Source: Nannobrachium achirus (taxonomy: Eukaryota; Chordata; Actinopteri; Myctophiformes; Myctophidae). Taken from it: a DNA stretch of 64,000 nucleotides. Of this stretch, positions 45,630 to 58,531 are shown piece after piece. The stretch covers positions 4,673,555 to 4,737,554 of the forward strand of contig OY997654.1 of the NCBI GenBank assembly GCA_963921795.1. The letters run 5' to 3'. Both the position numbers and the translations under genes were made by a program. The number at the start of each line of letters is the position of its first letter. The stretch's first letter is position 1. Below the pieces are notes generated by a model that had not been told where the DNA came from, searched no databases, and was given only the letters and a program-made list of their open reading frames with translations.

Positions 45630-46800
45630 GTACGATGTGTACTTCCGTAGGATTTTTGTGCTAAAATTGATTTTTTTTGCAGATCCTGGTTCTATAGAGT
45701 CCAAACTATGAGAAAATGATGGGTGTCAACTTTTCCGGACCCCCACCCCCTTTCTGGGGGTCATCTAGTTTGGGACCTCCCAGAACAGTACGCCAGCCAG
45801 TTAATGTCCAATTTTCTTAATATTAGGGTTGTTTTGTAGGTTTTAAAACATTCTGAGTTCATTTATTACACTTTTGAAGCAGCCAGAATAAGCTTTCTGA
45901 CTTTTGGTTTGGGTCTTTCCTCCCCTGGGACCCCCCAGACGGTCCCCTGTGCCTATCCCAGTAATCACTCTGCTCCTGCTCCAGAACAATGTCATATTAG
46001 ATCATAATTGAATAATTTTTTTTTGTAGCTGGGCTCTGAAAACAAAAATGAGTTGTAGCAAATACCAGGGGTCTTCCACAGGGGCTTCGGGACCCCTAGG
46101 GGGTCCTCAGAGTTACTACATAGTGTACTTTTTAGCCAAACTTATTTTTTTTACTGCTTTGGCTTTTATAGGGACCAAACTGTCAGAAAATGATGGGTGT
46201 CAGATTTTCCTGACCCCTGCCCCTTTTCTGGGGGGGTCATCTATATTAGGACCTTGCAGAACAGTATGCCAGCCAGTTAATGTCCAATTTTCTTAATATT
46301 ACTTGGTTTGAAGGTTTTAAAAGTCCATATATTGCACCTTTGAAGCAGCCAGAATAACCTATCTGACTTTTGGTGGGGGTCTTTCCTCACCTGGGACCCC
46401 CGGGATGACCCCTGAGCCTATCTCAGTACTCATTACAGTCTTTGCTCTGCTCCTGCTCCAGAACAGTGTCAAATTAGATCATAATTGAAGCATAAAAGCT
46501 TTTGTAGCTGGGCTCTGACAACAAAAACTAGACCAGGTCAACCTGGTTGTGCCAGACCCCGGTTCTGCCAACCCCCTGTCTGTCATCATCATTTATGACA
46601 TCATGCCTTTTGTAGGCATGTCATCATCATGTCATCATCATATATACCCTTTATATAGAAAACCCGGACAGACATTTGCTTATGTAAGCCTACCCATTTC
46701 ATGGGTCTGGCAATTAGTAGCTAATACCAGGGGTCTTCCACAGGGGGTCTGGGACCCCCAGGTGTTCTCAGAGTTACTAAAGGGGGCCAGCCAAATCTCT
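45630..46800 (+). repeat. Left long arm, two ~450-bp tandem units
   Basis: ATGATGGGTGTCAACTTTTC / ATGATGGGTGTCAGATTTTC, GGGGGTCATCTAG, and CCAGGGGTCTTCCACAGGGG each occur twice or more in direct order. The inverse set is at 51260-52265. No coding. Confidence 0.85.
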
Positions 46801-48097
46801 GGTCACCCCAACCTCCCAGTCAGCCATGCAAGACATCTGACTGGAAAATACCCTCCACTCTCTGAATTCCATCCATTTTCTTCAATTGGTGGAAGCTCAG
46901 GGCAATTTGTCAGGTATCATTTATACTGCATTGTGACGTAGTTGGCATGGAGTATATGGTAGCAGTGCAGCTCCAAGTTCTTTGACTGAAATCCCATCCC
47001 ATTAACCTGCATTATCACAGATGTGGGGATGTTGGACCAAAGTGTTCCAATGACTCCAATGTTGATGGAAATTAGTAAGCCTTGCCCAGGCCTGAGGCTC
47101 TTAGGGCAGGAGTCCATGTCCTGTTTCTGTGAGGCAGCTTGATGTACAAGTACCCCTGGCCAGTGGACATGATTTGTCACAGGAACATACCCCAATCCAG
47201 CCTTTGATGCTGAGGTCATACATTCAAGATGTATGACAAGGTCCATATATGGAGTTCCCTGATGTCTTCAATATTAAGCCCATATCTACAGTAACAGGAC
47301 TTCATATGGGAATGCCCATATATGGAGGCCAAATCGGCCACATACCACACTAACAGAATCCATATTTGGCCAAGACAGATGGCCAAGACAGCCCATATCT
47401 GTGTGGCTGGTTCTACAGACAGGGATCTCCATGTATGGGAATAAAAGTGATTGTATGTATGATGTCAGATGTCATAGACGTCAAAGGACTTTCACATAAA
47501 TATTTTCCTTATGGTCTGCTTAATGAAGCTGGGTCTATTCATTATTTTCTTTAGAGTTTGATTTTGTGTGTCTTTGACTCTTTAATGTTGGGATTATAAA
47601 TGTGTTTAATTTTCTATCTCTGTTTTTTTCCTTTGTATTTTTCATCTGTATAAATGTTAAGGTTTTATCTGTAAAGGATACATTTATTCTACCATGATGT
47701 AATTTTTATCTTTTGAATGTATTACTTATTCCTGGAGAATGCCATTTCTCAAGCCCCTTGAGGGTTTTTCGGCTTCTCCGTCACATTTCCTTGAAATGTT
47801 GTAACCAATTTTAAAAATGTTTTTGTAAGTGAAAATAAACAAACAAACAAACATAACAAATAACTGAGTAAGCATGTTTGGGCTCTCACAGCATATCTCC
47901 ATATACAGTACATGGATCTCCATATATGGGTACCAGGGGTCTCCATATATGGGTATAACAGGTCCGATATACATCACTGGCCAGATGGCAAAGAATTGGC
48001 GCCCTGAGGCATCTTACTAGTAAATAATACTGATAATACTAATAAACCATCAAGTACAGTACATAAACCCAGGATACATAAAACTAACAGTTTCTAA
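46801..48097. other. Repeat-derived spacer with CArG-type motifs
   Basis: CCATATATGG occurs at 47243, 47316, 47920 and 47943 within text resembling 9300-10250, partly inverted (GTCCGATATACATCACTGGCC at 47962 against GGCCAGTGATGTATATCGGA at 9801). Otherwise AT-rich; no gene. Confidence 0.55.
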
Positions 48098-51000
48098 TCT
48101 ATCTATAAATGCGACAAATCTCTGCGTGTGTGTATGTAATCCGCGTATCTCGAGAACCGTTCGTCTCACCGGCTTCAGATTCGGCACGCGCATTCCCCGC
48201 CGTGGCGCGGAGTGCAGTGCCGGGCCTCGACCCGACCCGATGTGCGGTTTTCCGAAACCGGCGCAAAACGTTTGGAATCTCCTTATGCAGAGCTGATTGT
48301 TGACATCAGGCTGTTCCGGAGGAAATCGGCGCAAGCGCTGACTCATTGTGACATCACTTCATAAAAGGCTCTGACATCACGTACACCACATGACCCCACA
48401 CTCCTATGACAGAGATCTACATATATGGGCATATGGAAATTCTGACATCAATTCTGCTGACTCAAAGTCAAACAGGCAAACAGATGGTCGCTGACTCATT
48501 GTGCTCAAGATGAAGACAGACAGATACAGAGATATCCATATATGGGCAAACATCACGTACGCCACATGAGTCAACAAAAAATGCCATGGTTACGTATTGA
48601 ATGTCATCAGTATGACGTAACCGAACCATGGGTAGAGGGGCATCATTCCCCACGGGTGGCAAAGCAAAGAGGCTGTGTATACTGCTCAAGATGAAGACAG
48701 ACAGATACAGAGATATCCATATATGGGCATAAATACCACATGACCCCACACTCCTATGACAGAGATCTACATATATGGGCATATGGGCATTCTGACATCA
48801 CTTCTGCTGACTCAAAGACAAACAGGCAAACAGATGGTCGCTGACTCATTGTGCTCAAGATGAAGACAGACAGATACAGAGATATCCATATATGGGCAAA
48901 CATCACGTACGCCACATGAATCAACAAAAAATGCCATGGTTACGTATTGAATGTCATCATGGGTAGAGGGGCATCATTCCCCACGGGTGGCAAAGCAAAG
49001 AGGCTGTGTATTCTGCTCAAGATGAAGACAGACAGATACAGAGATATCCATATATGGGCATAAAATGGACGCTGACAAACTAAATAAAATAAATAAATGG
49101 GGTTTGCGTTAAAGGGTGGGGCATTCATTCCCTATCTACATCGTTCCCGAGTAGGCCGGTCCCCGACTAGACGATTGGCCGCCCGAAGGGAAGAGATCTC
49201 CATATATGGGCATAAAAGGGACACAGACAGACAGATACAGAGATCTCCAAATATGGGCATAAAATGGATGCAGACATACAGATATCTCCATATATGATTG
49301 GGCATGATAAATCCATATATGGGCATAAATGGACCCAGGCAAACAGATGGTCAAAACGGGTCCTATGACAACAGTTATAATGGGGTTTGCATTAAAGGGT
49401 GGGACACAGACAGACAGATACAGATATCTCCAAATATGGGCATAAAATGGACGCAGACATACAGATATCTCCATATGGGTATGATATATCCATATATGGG
49501 CATAAATAAAGCATAGCGTAAGTTTATGCAGGGCATGGGAGTCAAGTCGCCGCCAGTCTGAGTGTCAGTTGTCAGTCAGCTCTGTTCTCATACCTCATTA
49601 ACATATCTGCTGGTCATTATGTCACATGACTGCCATACTCCAATCAGAGCTCTCAATCAGTAGGGAAGGCTCCTTTAAATAGAGCTTGCTTTCCCTACCA
49701 ATGCTTGGTTCCGAAGCTTCGGAATCATTTGCTGCTTGCTTCCTCCTCCACCCCAGCCTCCACCTTTGCATGATCACTCTGGCTAAGCTCAAATACTTGT
49801 GATTGTCTGATTAAGTTACATGTCAATGTGGTTAAGCAAGTACTGTGATCTTGTTTAAATTTCATGTCATGTTGTTAAGCTCATACTGTGATTTTGTCTA
49901 AGTTCATGTCAATGTTGTTAAGCTCAATACTGTGATTTGACTATGTTACATGTCACGGTTATTGCTATTTGCTATTCTATCCCTATGGGGGGTATTGCTG
50001 CGTTCCCTGATTTTGCTTAGCATGCTCAGAAATGCCTGCACAAAATTCAGGGAGCATCTCCGATCGCGGAGCCCTTCAAACGCCAAGTTTAACTGTATTC
50101 CATTTATGCAATAAATGGTTAAATATCCTTGCCAATATCTTGCCGAGTCTATCTGTTCATTATGTTATTAATTGTTATATTCTTGACGTGAATGTTCCTG
50201 CCTAAAATTGACCCGGGCAAACAGATGGCGGAGCTGATTGTTGACATCAGGCTGTTCCTGAGGAAATCGGCACAATCGCTGACTCATTGTGACATCACTT
50301 CATAAAAGGCTCTGACATCACGTACGCCACATGAGTCAACAAAAAATCTCTGTGAATGTGTATGTATGTATGTGAATCTCGAGAACCGTTCTTCCCACCG
50401 GCACGCGCGTTCTCCAGATATGGGCATAAAATGAATCCCTGAATGGGGAGCTGATGTCTGACATCAGAGTTTTCCGCAACCGGTACTGTGTGTGCAGAGA
50501 TCTCCATATATGGGCATAAGGGGACAAAGGCAAACAGATGGTCAAAACGGGTCCTATGACAACAGGTATATTGGGGTTTGCATTAAAGGGTGGGGACAAA
50601 GGCTAACAGATGGTCAAAACGGGTCCTATGACAACAGGTATATTGGGGTTTGCATTAAAGGGTGGGGCATTCATGGGGTCCACTCCAAAAAAGAAAATAA
50701 AAGAGACAAAGACAAACATAAGACAAGCGACAAAGCGTGGGACTGGGAGGATGACTTGAATGATGCAGATTTAAGCAGGCTGTGTATTCTGCTTAAAGAA
50801 GAAACAAACAAAAAGCGACAGAGATCTCATATATGGGCATAAAATGGACGCAGATAAACAGATATCTCCATATACGGGCATAAAGGGACACAGACAGACA
50901 GACAGATACAGAGATCTCCATATATGGGCATAAAATGGACGCAAATAGACAGATATCTCCATATATGGGCATATGGGCATAAAATGGACCCAGAACTATA

Positions 51001-51191
51001 TCTGCAGTGATCTCCATATATGGACATAAAATGGACACAGGCAAACAGATGGTCAAAACGGGTCCTATGACAACAGGTATAATGGGGTTTGCATTAAAGG
51101 GCGGGGCATTCATTCCCTATTTACATCGTTCCCGAGTTGGCCAGGTCGCCGACTAGACGCTGGGCCGCCCAAAGGGCGGCCCAGCTTCTAG
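48098..51191 (+). mobile_element. Non-autonomous Helitron carrying CCATATATGG repeats
   Basis: The 3' end is a textbook Helitron terminus: a 12-bp perfect hairpin GCTGGGCCGCCC-AAA-GGGCGGCCCAGC (51159-51185), then TT and CTAG (51188-51191), with T following. The proposed 5' end is TCTATCTATAAATGCGAC at 48098, after an A, with CTCGAGAACCG downstream as in many animal Helitrons. The interior contains about eleven exact CCATATATGG motifs with GACAGACAGATACAGAGAT spacers. No Rep/helicase is encoded. The 3' end is firm; the 5' end is inferred. Confidence 0.8.
49510..50205. repeat. Insertion in the Helitron with a ~55-bp minisatellite
   Basis: The flanking text GGGCATAAA / TAAAATTGACCC shows that something was inserted into a Helitron unit here. 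The insert includes TTTAAATAGAGC, an AATAAA near 50110, and three to four degenerate units with GTTAAGCTCA.TACTGTGAT at 49785-49960. It could be a solo LTR or SINE-like unit; the ends are not TG...CA, so I leave it unnamed. Confidence 0.5.
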
Positions 51192-51259
51192 TATTATTCA
51201 AAAATAGATAGCAAATTGCAGAACTGGTTGCAAGAATAGGGCCAAAACTGAAACAGCCG

Positions 51260-52265
51260 TTTGGCTGGCCCCCTAGTAACTCTGAGGACACCTGGGGGTC
51301 CCGGACCCTGTGGAAGACCCCTGGTATTAGCTACTCATTTTTGTTGTCAGGTACAGAGCCAAGGTACAGGTACAAAAGCTTTTATGCTTCAATTATGATC
51401 TAATTTGACACTGTTCTGGAGCAGGAGCAGAGCAAGGACTGTACTGAAATAGGCTCAGGGGTCATTCCGGGGGACCCAGGTGAGGAGAGACCCCCACCAA
51501 AAGTCATAAAGGTTATTCTGGCTGCTTCAAAAGTGCAATATATGAACTTAGAAACTTAAAACCTTCAAAACAACTCTAATATTATGAAAATTGGACATTA
51601 ACTGGCTGGCATACTGTTCTGCAAGGTCCTAAAATAGATGACCCCCCAGAAAGGGGGCAGGGGTCAGGAAAATCTGACACCCATCATTTTCTGACAGTTT
51701 GGTCCCTATAAAAGCCAAAGCAGTAAAAAATACATTTTAGCACACAAATCCTTAGAAGTACACTTCGTATCACACTAGGTAGTAACTCTGAGGACCCCCA
51801 GGGGTCCCAAAGCCCCTGTGGAAGACCCCTGGTATTTGTTACTACTTATTTTTGTTTTCAGAGAAAACTTTTATGCTTCAATTATGATCTAATATGACAT
51901 TGTTCTGGAGCAGGAGCAGAGTGATTACTGAGATAGGCTCAGGGGTCCATCTGGGGGGTCCCAGGTGAGGTAAGACCCCAACCAAAAGTCAAAAAGCTTA
52001 TTCTGGCTGCTTCAAAAGTGTAATAAATGAACTCAGAATGTTTTAAAACCTACAAAACAACCCTAATATTAAGAAAATTGGACATTAACTGGCTGGCTTA
52101 CTGTTCTGGGAGGTCCCAAACTAGATGACCCCCAGAAAGGGGGTGGGGGTCCGGAAAAGTTGACACCCATCATTTTCTCATAGTTTGGACTCTATAGAAC
52201 CAGGATCTGGAAAAAAATCAATTTTAGCACAAAAATCCTAAGGGAGCTGTTTTTTGGACGCATCG
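51260..52265 (-). repeat. Right long arm, inverse of 45630-46800
   Basis: TTGGACATTAACTGGCTGGC, GTTCTGGAGCAGGAGCAGAG and GAAAATGATGGGTG-type inverse text appear twice each. The arm ends CCAGGATCTGG ... TTTTAGCACAAAAATCCTAA near 52240. Confidence 0.85.
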
Positions 52266-52344
52266 TAACACACTAAGACATTGTATCACCGTCATTTAAA
52301 CGCCGTTAGCCGCCGAAAGTAGTGAAAATGTAGTGAAAATGATG

Positions 52345-52530
52345 GCAGCCAGCAGGGTTTAAAATCACTATTCCTTGGTTCTGAGAGCCGTATGCTACTC
52401 GAACCACCGCAGCTGATCGTATTTGTAATGATTTCTTACACTGTTATTGTTTGACACTGGGAGTCGACGGGGTTCGAACTCCTGACCTTCTGTTAATGAA
52501 ACCTGTGCGCTACCGCTAGACCACGGCACA
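52345..52530 (-). other. Two adjacent tRNA-like sequences
   Basis: On the minus strand, the first (about 52530-52448) reads GTGGTCTAGCGGTAGCGCAC (good A-box) and GGAGTTCGAACCCC (perfect B-box) but lacks a pairing acceptor stem. The second (about 52420-52350) reads GGTGGTTCGAGTAGCATACG and a weaker TTTTAAACCC. Spacing suits tRNA-derived SINE heads or pol III promoter relics. A functional tRNA is unlikely. Confidence 0.5.
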
Positions 52531-53680
52531 GCTTGTTACTTATATGTATTCCAGCAGCTATTACTAGTTGACATATCGCCTCCCGCTGTTCGTTTGAGGT
52601 CGGTGCATTTTGTTTGACAACACAAACTAACTTTATATTGATGCATAGCTACAGTATAAAACGATTTTATTTAATCATTATCGTATGGTGGGGTGGGGAG
52701 ACATGCAGTCTTGTGTACGTGTTTGTGTCTGTTGGTGTCAGAATGAATTATGTAACTCAGAGAAGTAATAGTATGCTGTCATAGCAGCACCACGGCATTA
52801 TGCCATTATTTATTACACTTTTAGAATTTTTCAAAGGTATTGCCCAGCACGTCTTTTAGACGGCTATAAGATGTGCAATGGCCAGAAAACTGCTCAGTGA
52901 ATGCAATCAACTATTAAGGTAGAACCGGGAGATACTGTTAGCATCCGATAATGAACAACTTGATAAAAATGTATTAAAAAAAAAGATGGTCTAACACACG
53001 TTTGTCCTAAACGGTGTTATATCGTTTAAATGGAAGCGTTCAGATGACGGCTACAACTAAACTAGACTATATAGTGAAATTGGCTCTTAAAATTACTTTA
53101 GTCCAATATTTGAAAACCAGGTGTGGATATTAAAGCTGTTTTTTTAATCAACAAGTATGGAATAATGGATTAAATGTAATCAGCTACAATCGGTCTATAG
53201 ACAGACTGACGATAGACGGTTCAAATGAGGGCTATACCATAACCATAGGGCTAAATGACGGCTAGTGTTTACTGGGTTGTTTTAACATTAGGCTATACAA
53301 AATATATATGTAGGCTATTAGCCTATATAGGTCTATATAAGATATGCTACACCTAAATAGCCTATAGAATCAACCTTGCCTGTCAACAGGCATAAAAAAC
53401 TATTTTGCCATTTCTTAGGAATAAAATGTGATGTAAATAATAAATGTCAAGTAAACTGTTAGATTCACTTGACACCACTGTCACAGTCACTATAATATTT
53501 AAATGACAAAGAGATAATTTGCAAACATGGACAGTCTGACAGCAGAATTGAGGGTAGGCGAAATGGCTCAGACAGGTAGGTGAAAAGACTCCTCCAAGGC
53601 GAAAATGCCAGGCGAAAGGACCAAATGCGTGTAGGCGAATATGTTATAGGCGAAAGTGCTGGTGACCCCTGCAACAACCA

Positions 53681-54224
53681 ATATTTACAAGCAACTTCAC
53701 AGACAAATAAGCCCAAAGTCGCTTATAATAAGCGAACATGGCAACACTAAATCCTTGGCACGTTCAGAACCTACTTTGTACTCTTTAGATACCTCTATAA
53801 AATTGCACAGTGTTCACATTGAAAAGTAACATAGCAGAAAAAAACGTTTGATATGATGTCTTTTATTCTCCAGAAGTGATTATTTGACAAAGGTCTAAGA
53901 CAGTCAGAATAATTGTTTGTTGATGGTTTGTTCATGAGCTTCTCCACGGACTTCCATGGAATCCAATGCAGGCCACCAAACTTCCGGCTGCAGGGCTGGC
54001 TCCCATGGTGAGACGAATCTGCCGTCTAGAATTGCATGATAGCGAAAATGACGTATATGTCCCTACCTTGTTGTTTTGGGTGAAACCCAAAACCAATAAC
54101 TAGGGTCGGACGTTGCTTTGGCAGTCACGTGGGCAGGGTACAGTGGATACATTTCCCCTGATGAGGACACGCGGGCTGCCTCCATGTATTCTATATAGTG
54201 CGCCGGCCGCTCAGCCGTCCAACA
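53681..54224. other. Non-coding stretch
   Basis: A segment with CTTCCGGCTGCAGGGCTGGC and TCCCATGGTGAG near 53980 is weakly the inverse of text near 41580-41640. No gene recognised. Confidence 0.4.
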
Positions 54225-54850
54225 TGTGGAATCGAGTGCTCCTCCTTTTTAGTCGCTCCAAGTAGCCCCCCTCTTTTGGTTTGGGAAGGGCGATATCTGT
54301 GTCGGAAGGTATTTGGCCGGGCGGAGCCAGCCTGTCTGCATGTATTTTAGCGTATTTCAGTGCTCTCGTCATAGCATATATGTGTAAACGAGCACCACTG
54401 CCTCACTAGCCCTCTCTCGGTGTTCCTCGGCAAAAGTCGCGCTCCCTCGTTTTGTGCCGGCCGCCATTGACTCCTATTCTATACTGAAACATAAAAACGG
54501 CTTTATCTCGAAATAAGGTGCAAATAACGCAGAGGAGGCCGAGATCAGCTTGTCTTCACGGCGACACTATGCCGTGATGGTCGGCCCCGGTTAGGATTTT
54601 AGTTTTCGCGACCGTTTGTAAACAAACAGATCTCCTTCCTGGATCGTCAGTGTACACCCACGTGCACACGCACGGAGCTTCCGGGGCTCTTCAAAATAAA
54701 GCGTAAGTGAATGGTGGCGTCCTGAGTGTTAAAGCAGGTGAAAATAATAATAAACAAATAATAGTTGGACATTTTTGGATTTAAGCTCACAAAAAAACGG
54801 TGAGTGGTTTAAACATGCTGAAGTTAACATTTCCCATTTGGCAATGCGTC
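54225..54850. repeat. Inverse copy of the 18430-18935 repeat
   Basis: GGTTTGGGAAGGGCGATATC, GGAAGGTATTTGGCCGGGCG and GTGAGTGGTTTAAACATGCT are inverse to 18480-18780, with extra sequence between. Confidence 0.75.
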
Positions 54851-55782
54851 ATGGTGTGTTGCAATACAGTGGATTAATGTTTTAAATATACATTTTAGGC
54901 AGATTACCCCCCCGGACCCCCCTGCGGCTTAACACTTTAAGAAAACAACAAGCACCCAAAACGCTCTATCAAAGAATTTGATTCTAGTTTTTAATTTCCT
55001 TGGGTTTGCCAGACTGTATGCCGGGAGCAGAGCAGTATAATCAGAGAGTGGCGTCACCGAGGGGTCCGAAAATGAACTCGTTACGTCACCCATTTCAGCT
55101 CTAAAGTGATGCAGCGTCGCGAATATCGGCATTTTTAGGTAAATATACAACATTAGAACGGTTTTAAAGTATTTTACAGTGACAACTAAAGTCTCTGTAA
55201 TATTTACTTGGTACTATTGCCAAAAAACGATGTAAAATAACATGGTTAATAAAATTCGAATAAGATATCAGGAAATAACCTGTGATATTTTTTCTTTCAT
55301 TTGTCTGAATCGATTATTTTTATAAAGGTCAAAGTCGTTAGGAAATAATGTTTTGAGCTGCTGCTCTCATTCATTTAGCAGACTTCCGGTTAGATATTTG
55401 TCACTATAGAAGCTCCTCCCGAGCCGCCATTGGACTCGCCCCATGAAGTGAACGTAGTTGGCCTAACTCTCCATTCTAGGGCTCTGGCCGGGAGCATTTG
55501 ACCAAATCGCAGAGGCAACAGTCTGGCCACGCGAGACTATGGGAGAGCTAACGTGAACACAGAGCAAAATAATAGTTCAGAAGCGATGGTCACTGAACTA
55601 AATATTGGACCAGATCATCACAAGCCACATAATATTAACAAAATTGTCATACTAAAGTGGCTTTTTTCAGCGACACAACTGAGAAAATCTAATTTATTAT
55701 TGCTCTTTAGCTGTCCCAGCAACACACTCTCGCAGGATCTATAGAGAAACGAAGCCATGTCGTCATTTGTGCGTAATTTCGC
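54851..55782. other. Repeat-derived non-coding stretch
   Basis: Pieces of the TCTCGCGTGGCCAGAC family lie at about 55005-55030 and 55485-55545 (ATTTGACCAAATCGCAGAGG, CAGTCTGGCCACGCGAGACT). No exon found. Confidence 0.5.
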
Positions 55783-57140
55783 CCTCTAGGGGGTTCATGC
55801 TGGTATTGTTTTGTATTCAAATCGCCATTGGGGATTCTGCGATCGCCGCATATAAGGACTGTGTTAAAAAACTAGACCAGGTCACCTGGTCGTGCCAGAC
55901 CACCCGCAATGAAAACTAGTATGGCACTGAACTAACACATGAACACACAGGATTTTATAGTCTCAGCAACAAAGCGTAGTGAGCTTGTAGATCGGCTGTT
56001 TTCACTAGTATGGCACTGAACTAACACATGAACACACAGGATTGTATAGGCTGAGCAGCTGGAAATGTTTGTGAGCTTGTAGATGGGCTGAGGAATTTAT
56101 AGTGTCAGCAGCTCGTCAGCCAACTCAACTCAGCTGGTCCTGTACAGGTGACGGCACTCAAGGCAATCAGCCCAGCAAGGGAAGGGAGGGGCAGATGAGC
56201 AGGCACACTGAGGAAAAAAGGGACAGGCACACTGAGGAAAAGAGGGACCGACAGACCGACAGACCGACCGACAGACCGACAAAGCCTTATGTAGGCCGAC
56301 CCCCTGGGTCTGGCAAATAAACACACCATGTGCGCGTTTCTGTCAGCGGGGGGGTTCTGCATAGTTTATGATATTCATTCATATCTGATATAGCCTGTGT
56401 AACTCGTTTCTAGCGTTTATTGTGTTACTCTTTGGGTAAATCTGTACATTTCCACCTTAGTCTTAACTTGCTTCATATCCATTTGGGTCAATCCGAGAGC
56501 ATGGTGTGTTTATATTTTTAACACAGTTCTTAGGCCGCGCTCACACATGTGCGTCACGCATCGAATCTTATCGTATGAGAATGGCCACTGGGAGCGCCGT
56601 ACTAATGCATTGTCAATGCAAGGTTGTTTGGTTTTTGAGCGGTGGTCACGCCGCTCCTATACGTGGCCGTGTGTGTAGAGGTACGTGTGTGTATGTGGGT
56701 GGGTGGGTGCGTCCGTATGTAGCCTCAAGAATGTGGTGTAGTACCTTTTCTAACCACACATGTTAAGGGAGGGGCGCTGTTTTCAGGCCAGGCCAGGCCA
56801 GGCACACACACACACGCACACACACACACACACACAGGGGGGAAGGGGGGGGGGGTAAACCACCGCTCAGTTCACACGGGTGTGATTTTTTGTCTCAAGC
56901 TCAACCGCAGCCTGTCTTTTGGCCAAGAGACACGGCAACGACAAAACACCAAAAAACCTTCCATTGACAATGCATTAATTAGTACAGCGCCCCCCAGTGG
57001 CCATTTTCAGACGTTAAGGACAAGATGTTGTCGCATATGTCTGTGGCCGGCCTTATATGCGGTGATCGCAAATTCCCCAATGGCGATTTGAATACAAAAC
57101 AATACCAGCATTAACCCCGTAGACTCGTAGAGGGCGACAT
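55783..57140. mobile_element. Foldback element with two pairs of inverted arms
   Basis: CATGCTGGTATTGTTTTGTA and TTCAAATCGCCATTGGGGA (55795-55840) are mirrored at 57065-57115. A second, inner pair (AATGGCCACTGGGAGCGC at 56580; GCGCCCCCCAGTGGCCATTT at about 56986) is also inverse. The interior has half hairpins at about 55985-56018 and 56069-56090, GACC/GACA repeats at 56245-56283, and a CA tract at 56801-56836. Confidence 0.75.
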
Positions 57141-57283
57141 TTCACGCCATTTCACGGAAGTGACATCACACTTCGCTACTGAATAGCACCTGTAAACAGG
57201 ACGTGCGCGAGATTTGCCGTCAGAACCGGCGCTCACTTTTAGGAGGCTTTTTGTAGGATTTTTGTACCATGTTGCACTCTAGA

Positions 57284-58036
57284 CTAGGGGTATTCAACAA
57301 AATTGTCCAGGGGGCCACATTGACAGAAACCCAAGGGGCCGGGGGCCGCACTAACGTAACCCCCCCCCCCCCCCCCCCCCCCCCCTATTAATCTAATGAA
57401 CACTTGAAACAACGGGCACGACCACATTTTCACTACTACATTTTCACAAACAACAACATTTTCATCCAACTACATTGCAAAGCTGAATACTTTTCATGTT
57501 AATGTGCTAAATTTCTGTTCAACAAGTTGACAACTGTACACATGCATGATGGCCAACCTGGCTTTTATGCTATTTTAGAGTAGATGTCGACCTTATTGAC
57601 AGTGCACACACAATTGCCTTCTTTGATGCTTTAACGATGCTGGGTCGCAGACACACACACACTCCACTCTGCTGCAGTGCTCTGACTGGAGTCTCTTCAC
57701 TTGAATATGATGGAATATGATTAGGGATTACTGTGATTATGGTAAGATGAAGCTCACGTTTCATTTCGCGCAAACCATCAAACATATAATTTTCCAAATG
57801 TCTGAGTGTCTGTCTGTCTGAAACAGCGTTTCTCCTCAGTGGCTGGAGCAATTGATCTGAAATCGCATCACCATTAGCATATGAACACACCTAACATAAC
57901 TGTGAAGCCCGTTTGTCACTTTCACAAATTGTATGCTGTATATTAGCATTTTTATGGTGTATCTATATCTATTCTGCATCTAGCATGAGGCTTATCTATT
58001 CTGCATCTAGCATGAGGCAACATGTTTAACCAGCTG

Positions 58037-58114
<78 letters not shown>

Positions 58115-58525
58115 ACGGGGGGGGGGGGGGGGTTGTCTGGCCCTGTTACAGATGTTGTGCAAAAATCATGCAGATCGGTACACAGTATCTCTGTAGCCAT
58201 TAAACGAAACGGGTATTTCTTACATTGATGCTCCTACATAATTATCATGTAAGCACCAGTTAAAGTTACTTTCCATCCCTCATATACATGTGCACAGTGC
58301 ACACCCCATAACCCACACACTGCAGAGCTCATATCTTTGAACGGGTAAGGGCTAGTACATATAACGTTCATTAGTCTCCAAAAAAAACGCTTTTTTTCTT
58401 TATTTTCAAATTTTTCAAATTTTTCTTTTCTTTTTTTTTTTTTTTTCAAAATTGCTCCAGGGGCCACAAGGAAGGTCCCCGCGGGCCGCACTTGGCCCGC
58501 GGGCCGCCAGTTGAATACCCATGAG
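57284..58525. mobile_element. hAT-like element with GGGTATTCAAC ends
   Basis: CTAGGGGTATTCAAC is mirrored by GTTGAATACCCATGAG, with GGGGGCCACATTG / GGGCCGCCAG sub-termini as in other Charlie-like hAT elements here. TCTAGA flanks both sides (57278-57283, 58526-58531), a 6-bp match inside what should be an 8-bp TSD. It contains a C run (57361-57386) and (GT)n at 58039-58112, but no transposase. Confidence 0.7.
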
Positions 58526-58531
58526 TCTAGA

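Larger units (their letters stand above)
45133..53680. repeat. 8.5-kb nested inverted-repeat locus
   Basis: The outer arms 45133-45335 and about 53465-53675 are inverse (CACCTACCTGTCTGAGCCAT, CGCCTATAACATTTTCGCC). A second, longer pair lies inside: about 45630-46800 mirrors about 51260-52265. Each long arm is itself two ~450-bp tandem units containing GCCAGCCAGTTAATGTCCAA and CTCTGCTCCTGCTCCAGAAC. The middle holds a Helitron and CArG-type repeats. It is best explained as one foldback transposon inside another. Confidence 0.82.

Noticed and set aside
48017-48021. A second Helitron 3' end at CTAG-T
   Set aside because: CTAG followed by T is present but no adequate hairpin lies just upstream.
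49510-50205. Solo LTR in the Helitron
   Set aside because: TATA-like and AATAAA motifs are present but the ends are not TG...CA and no clear 4-6-bp TSD is visible.
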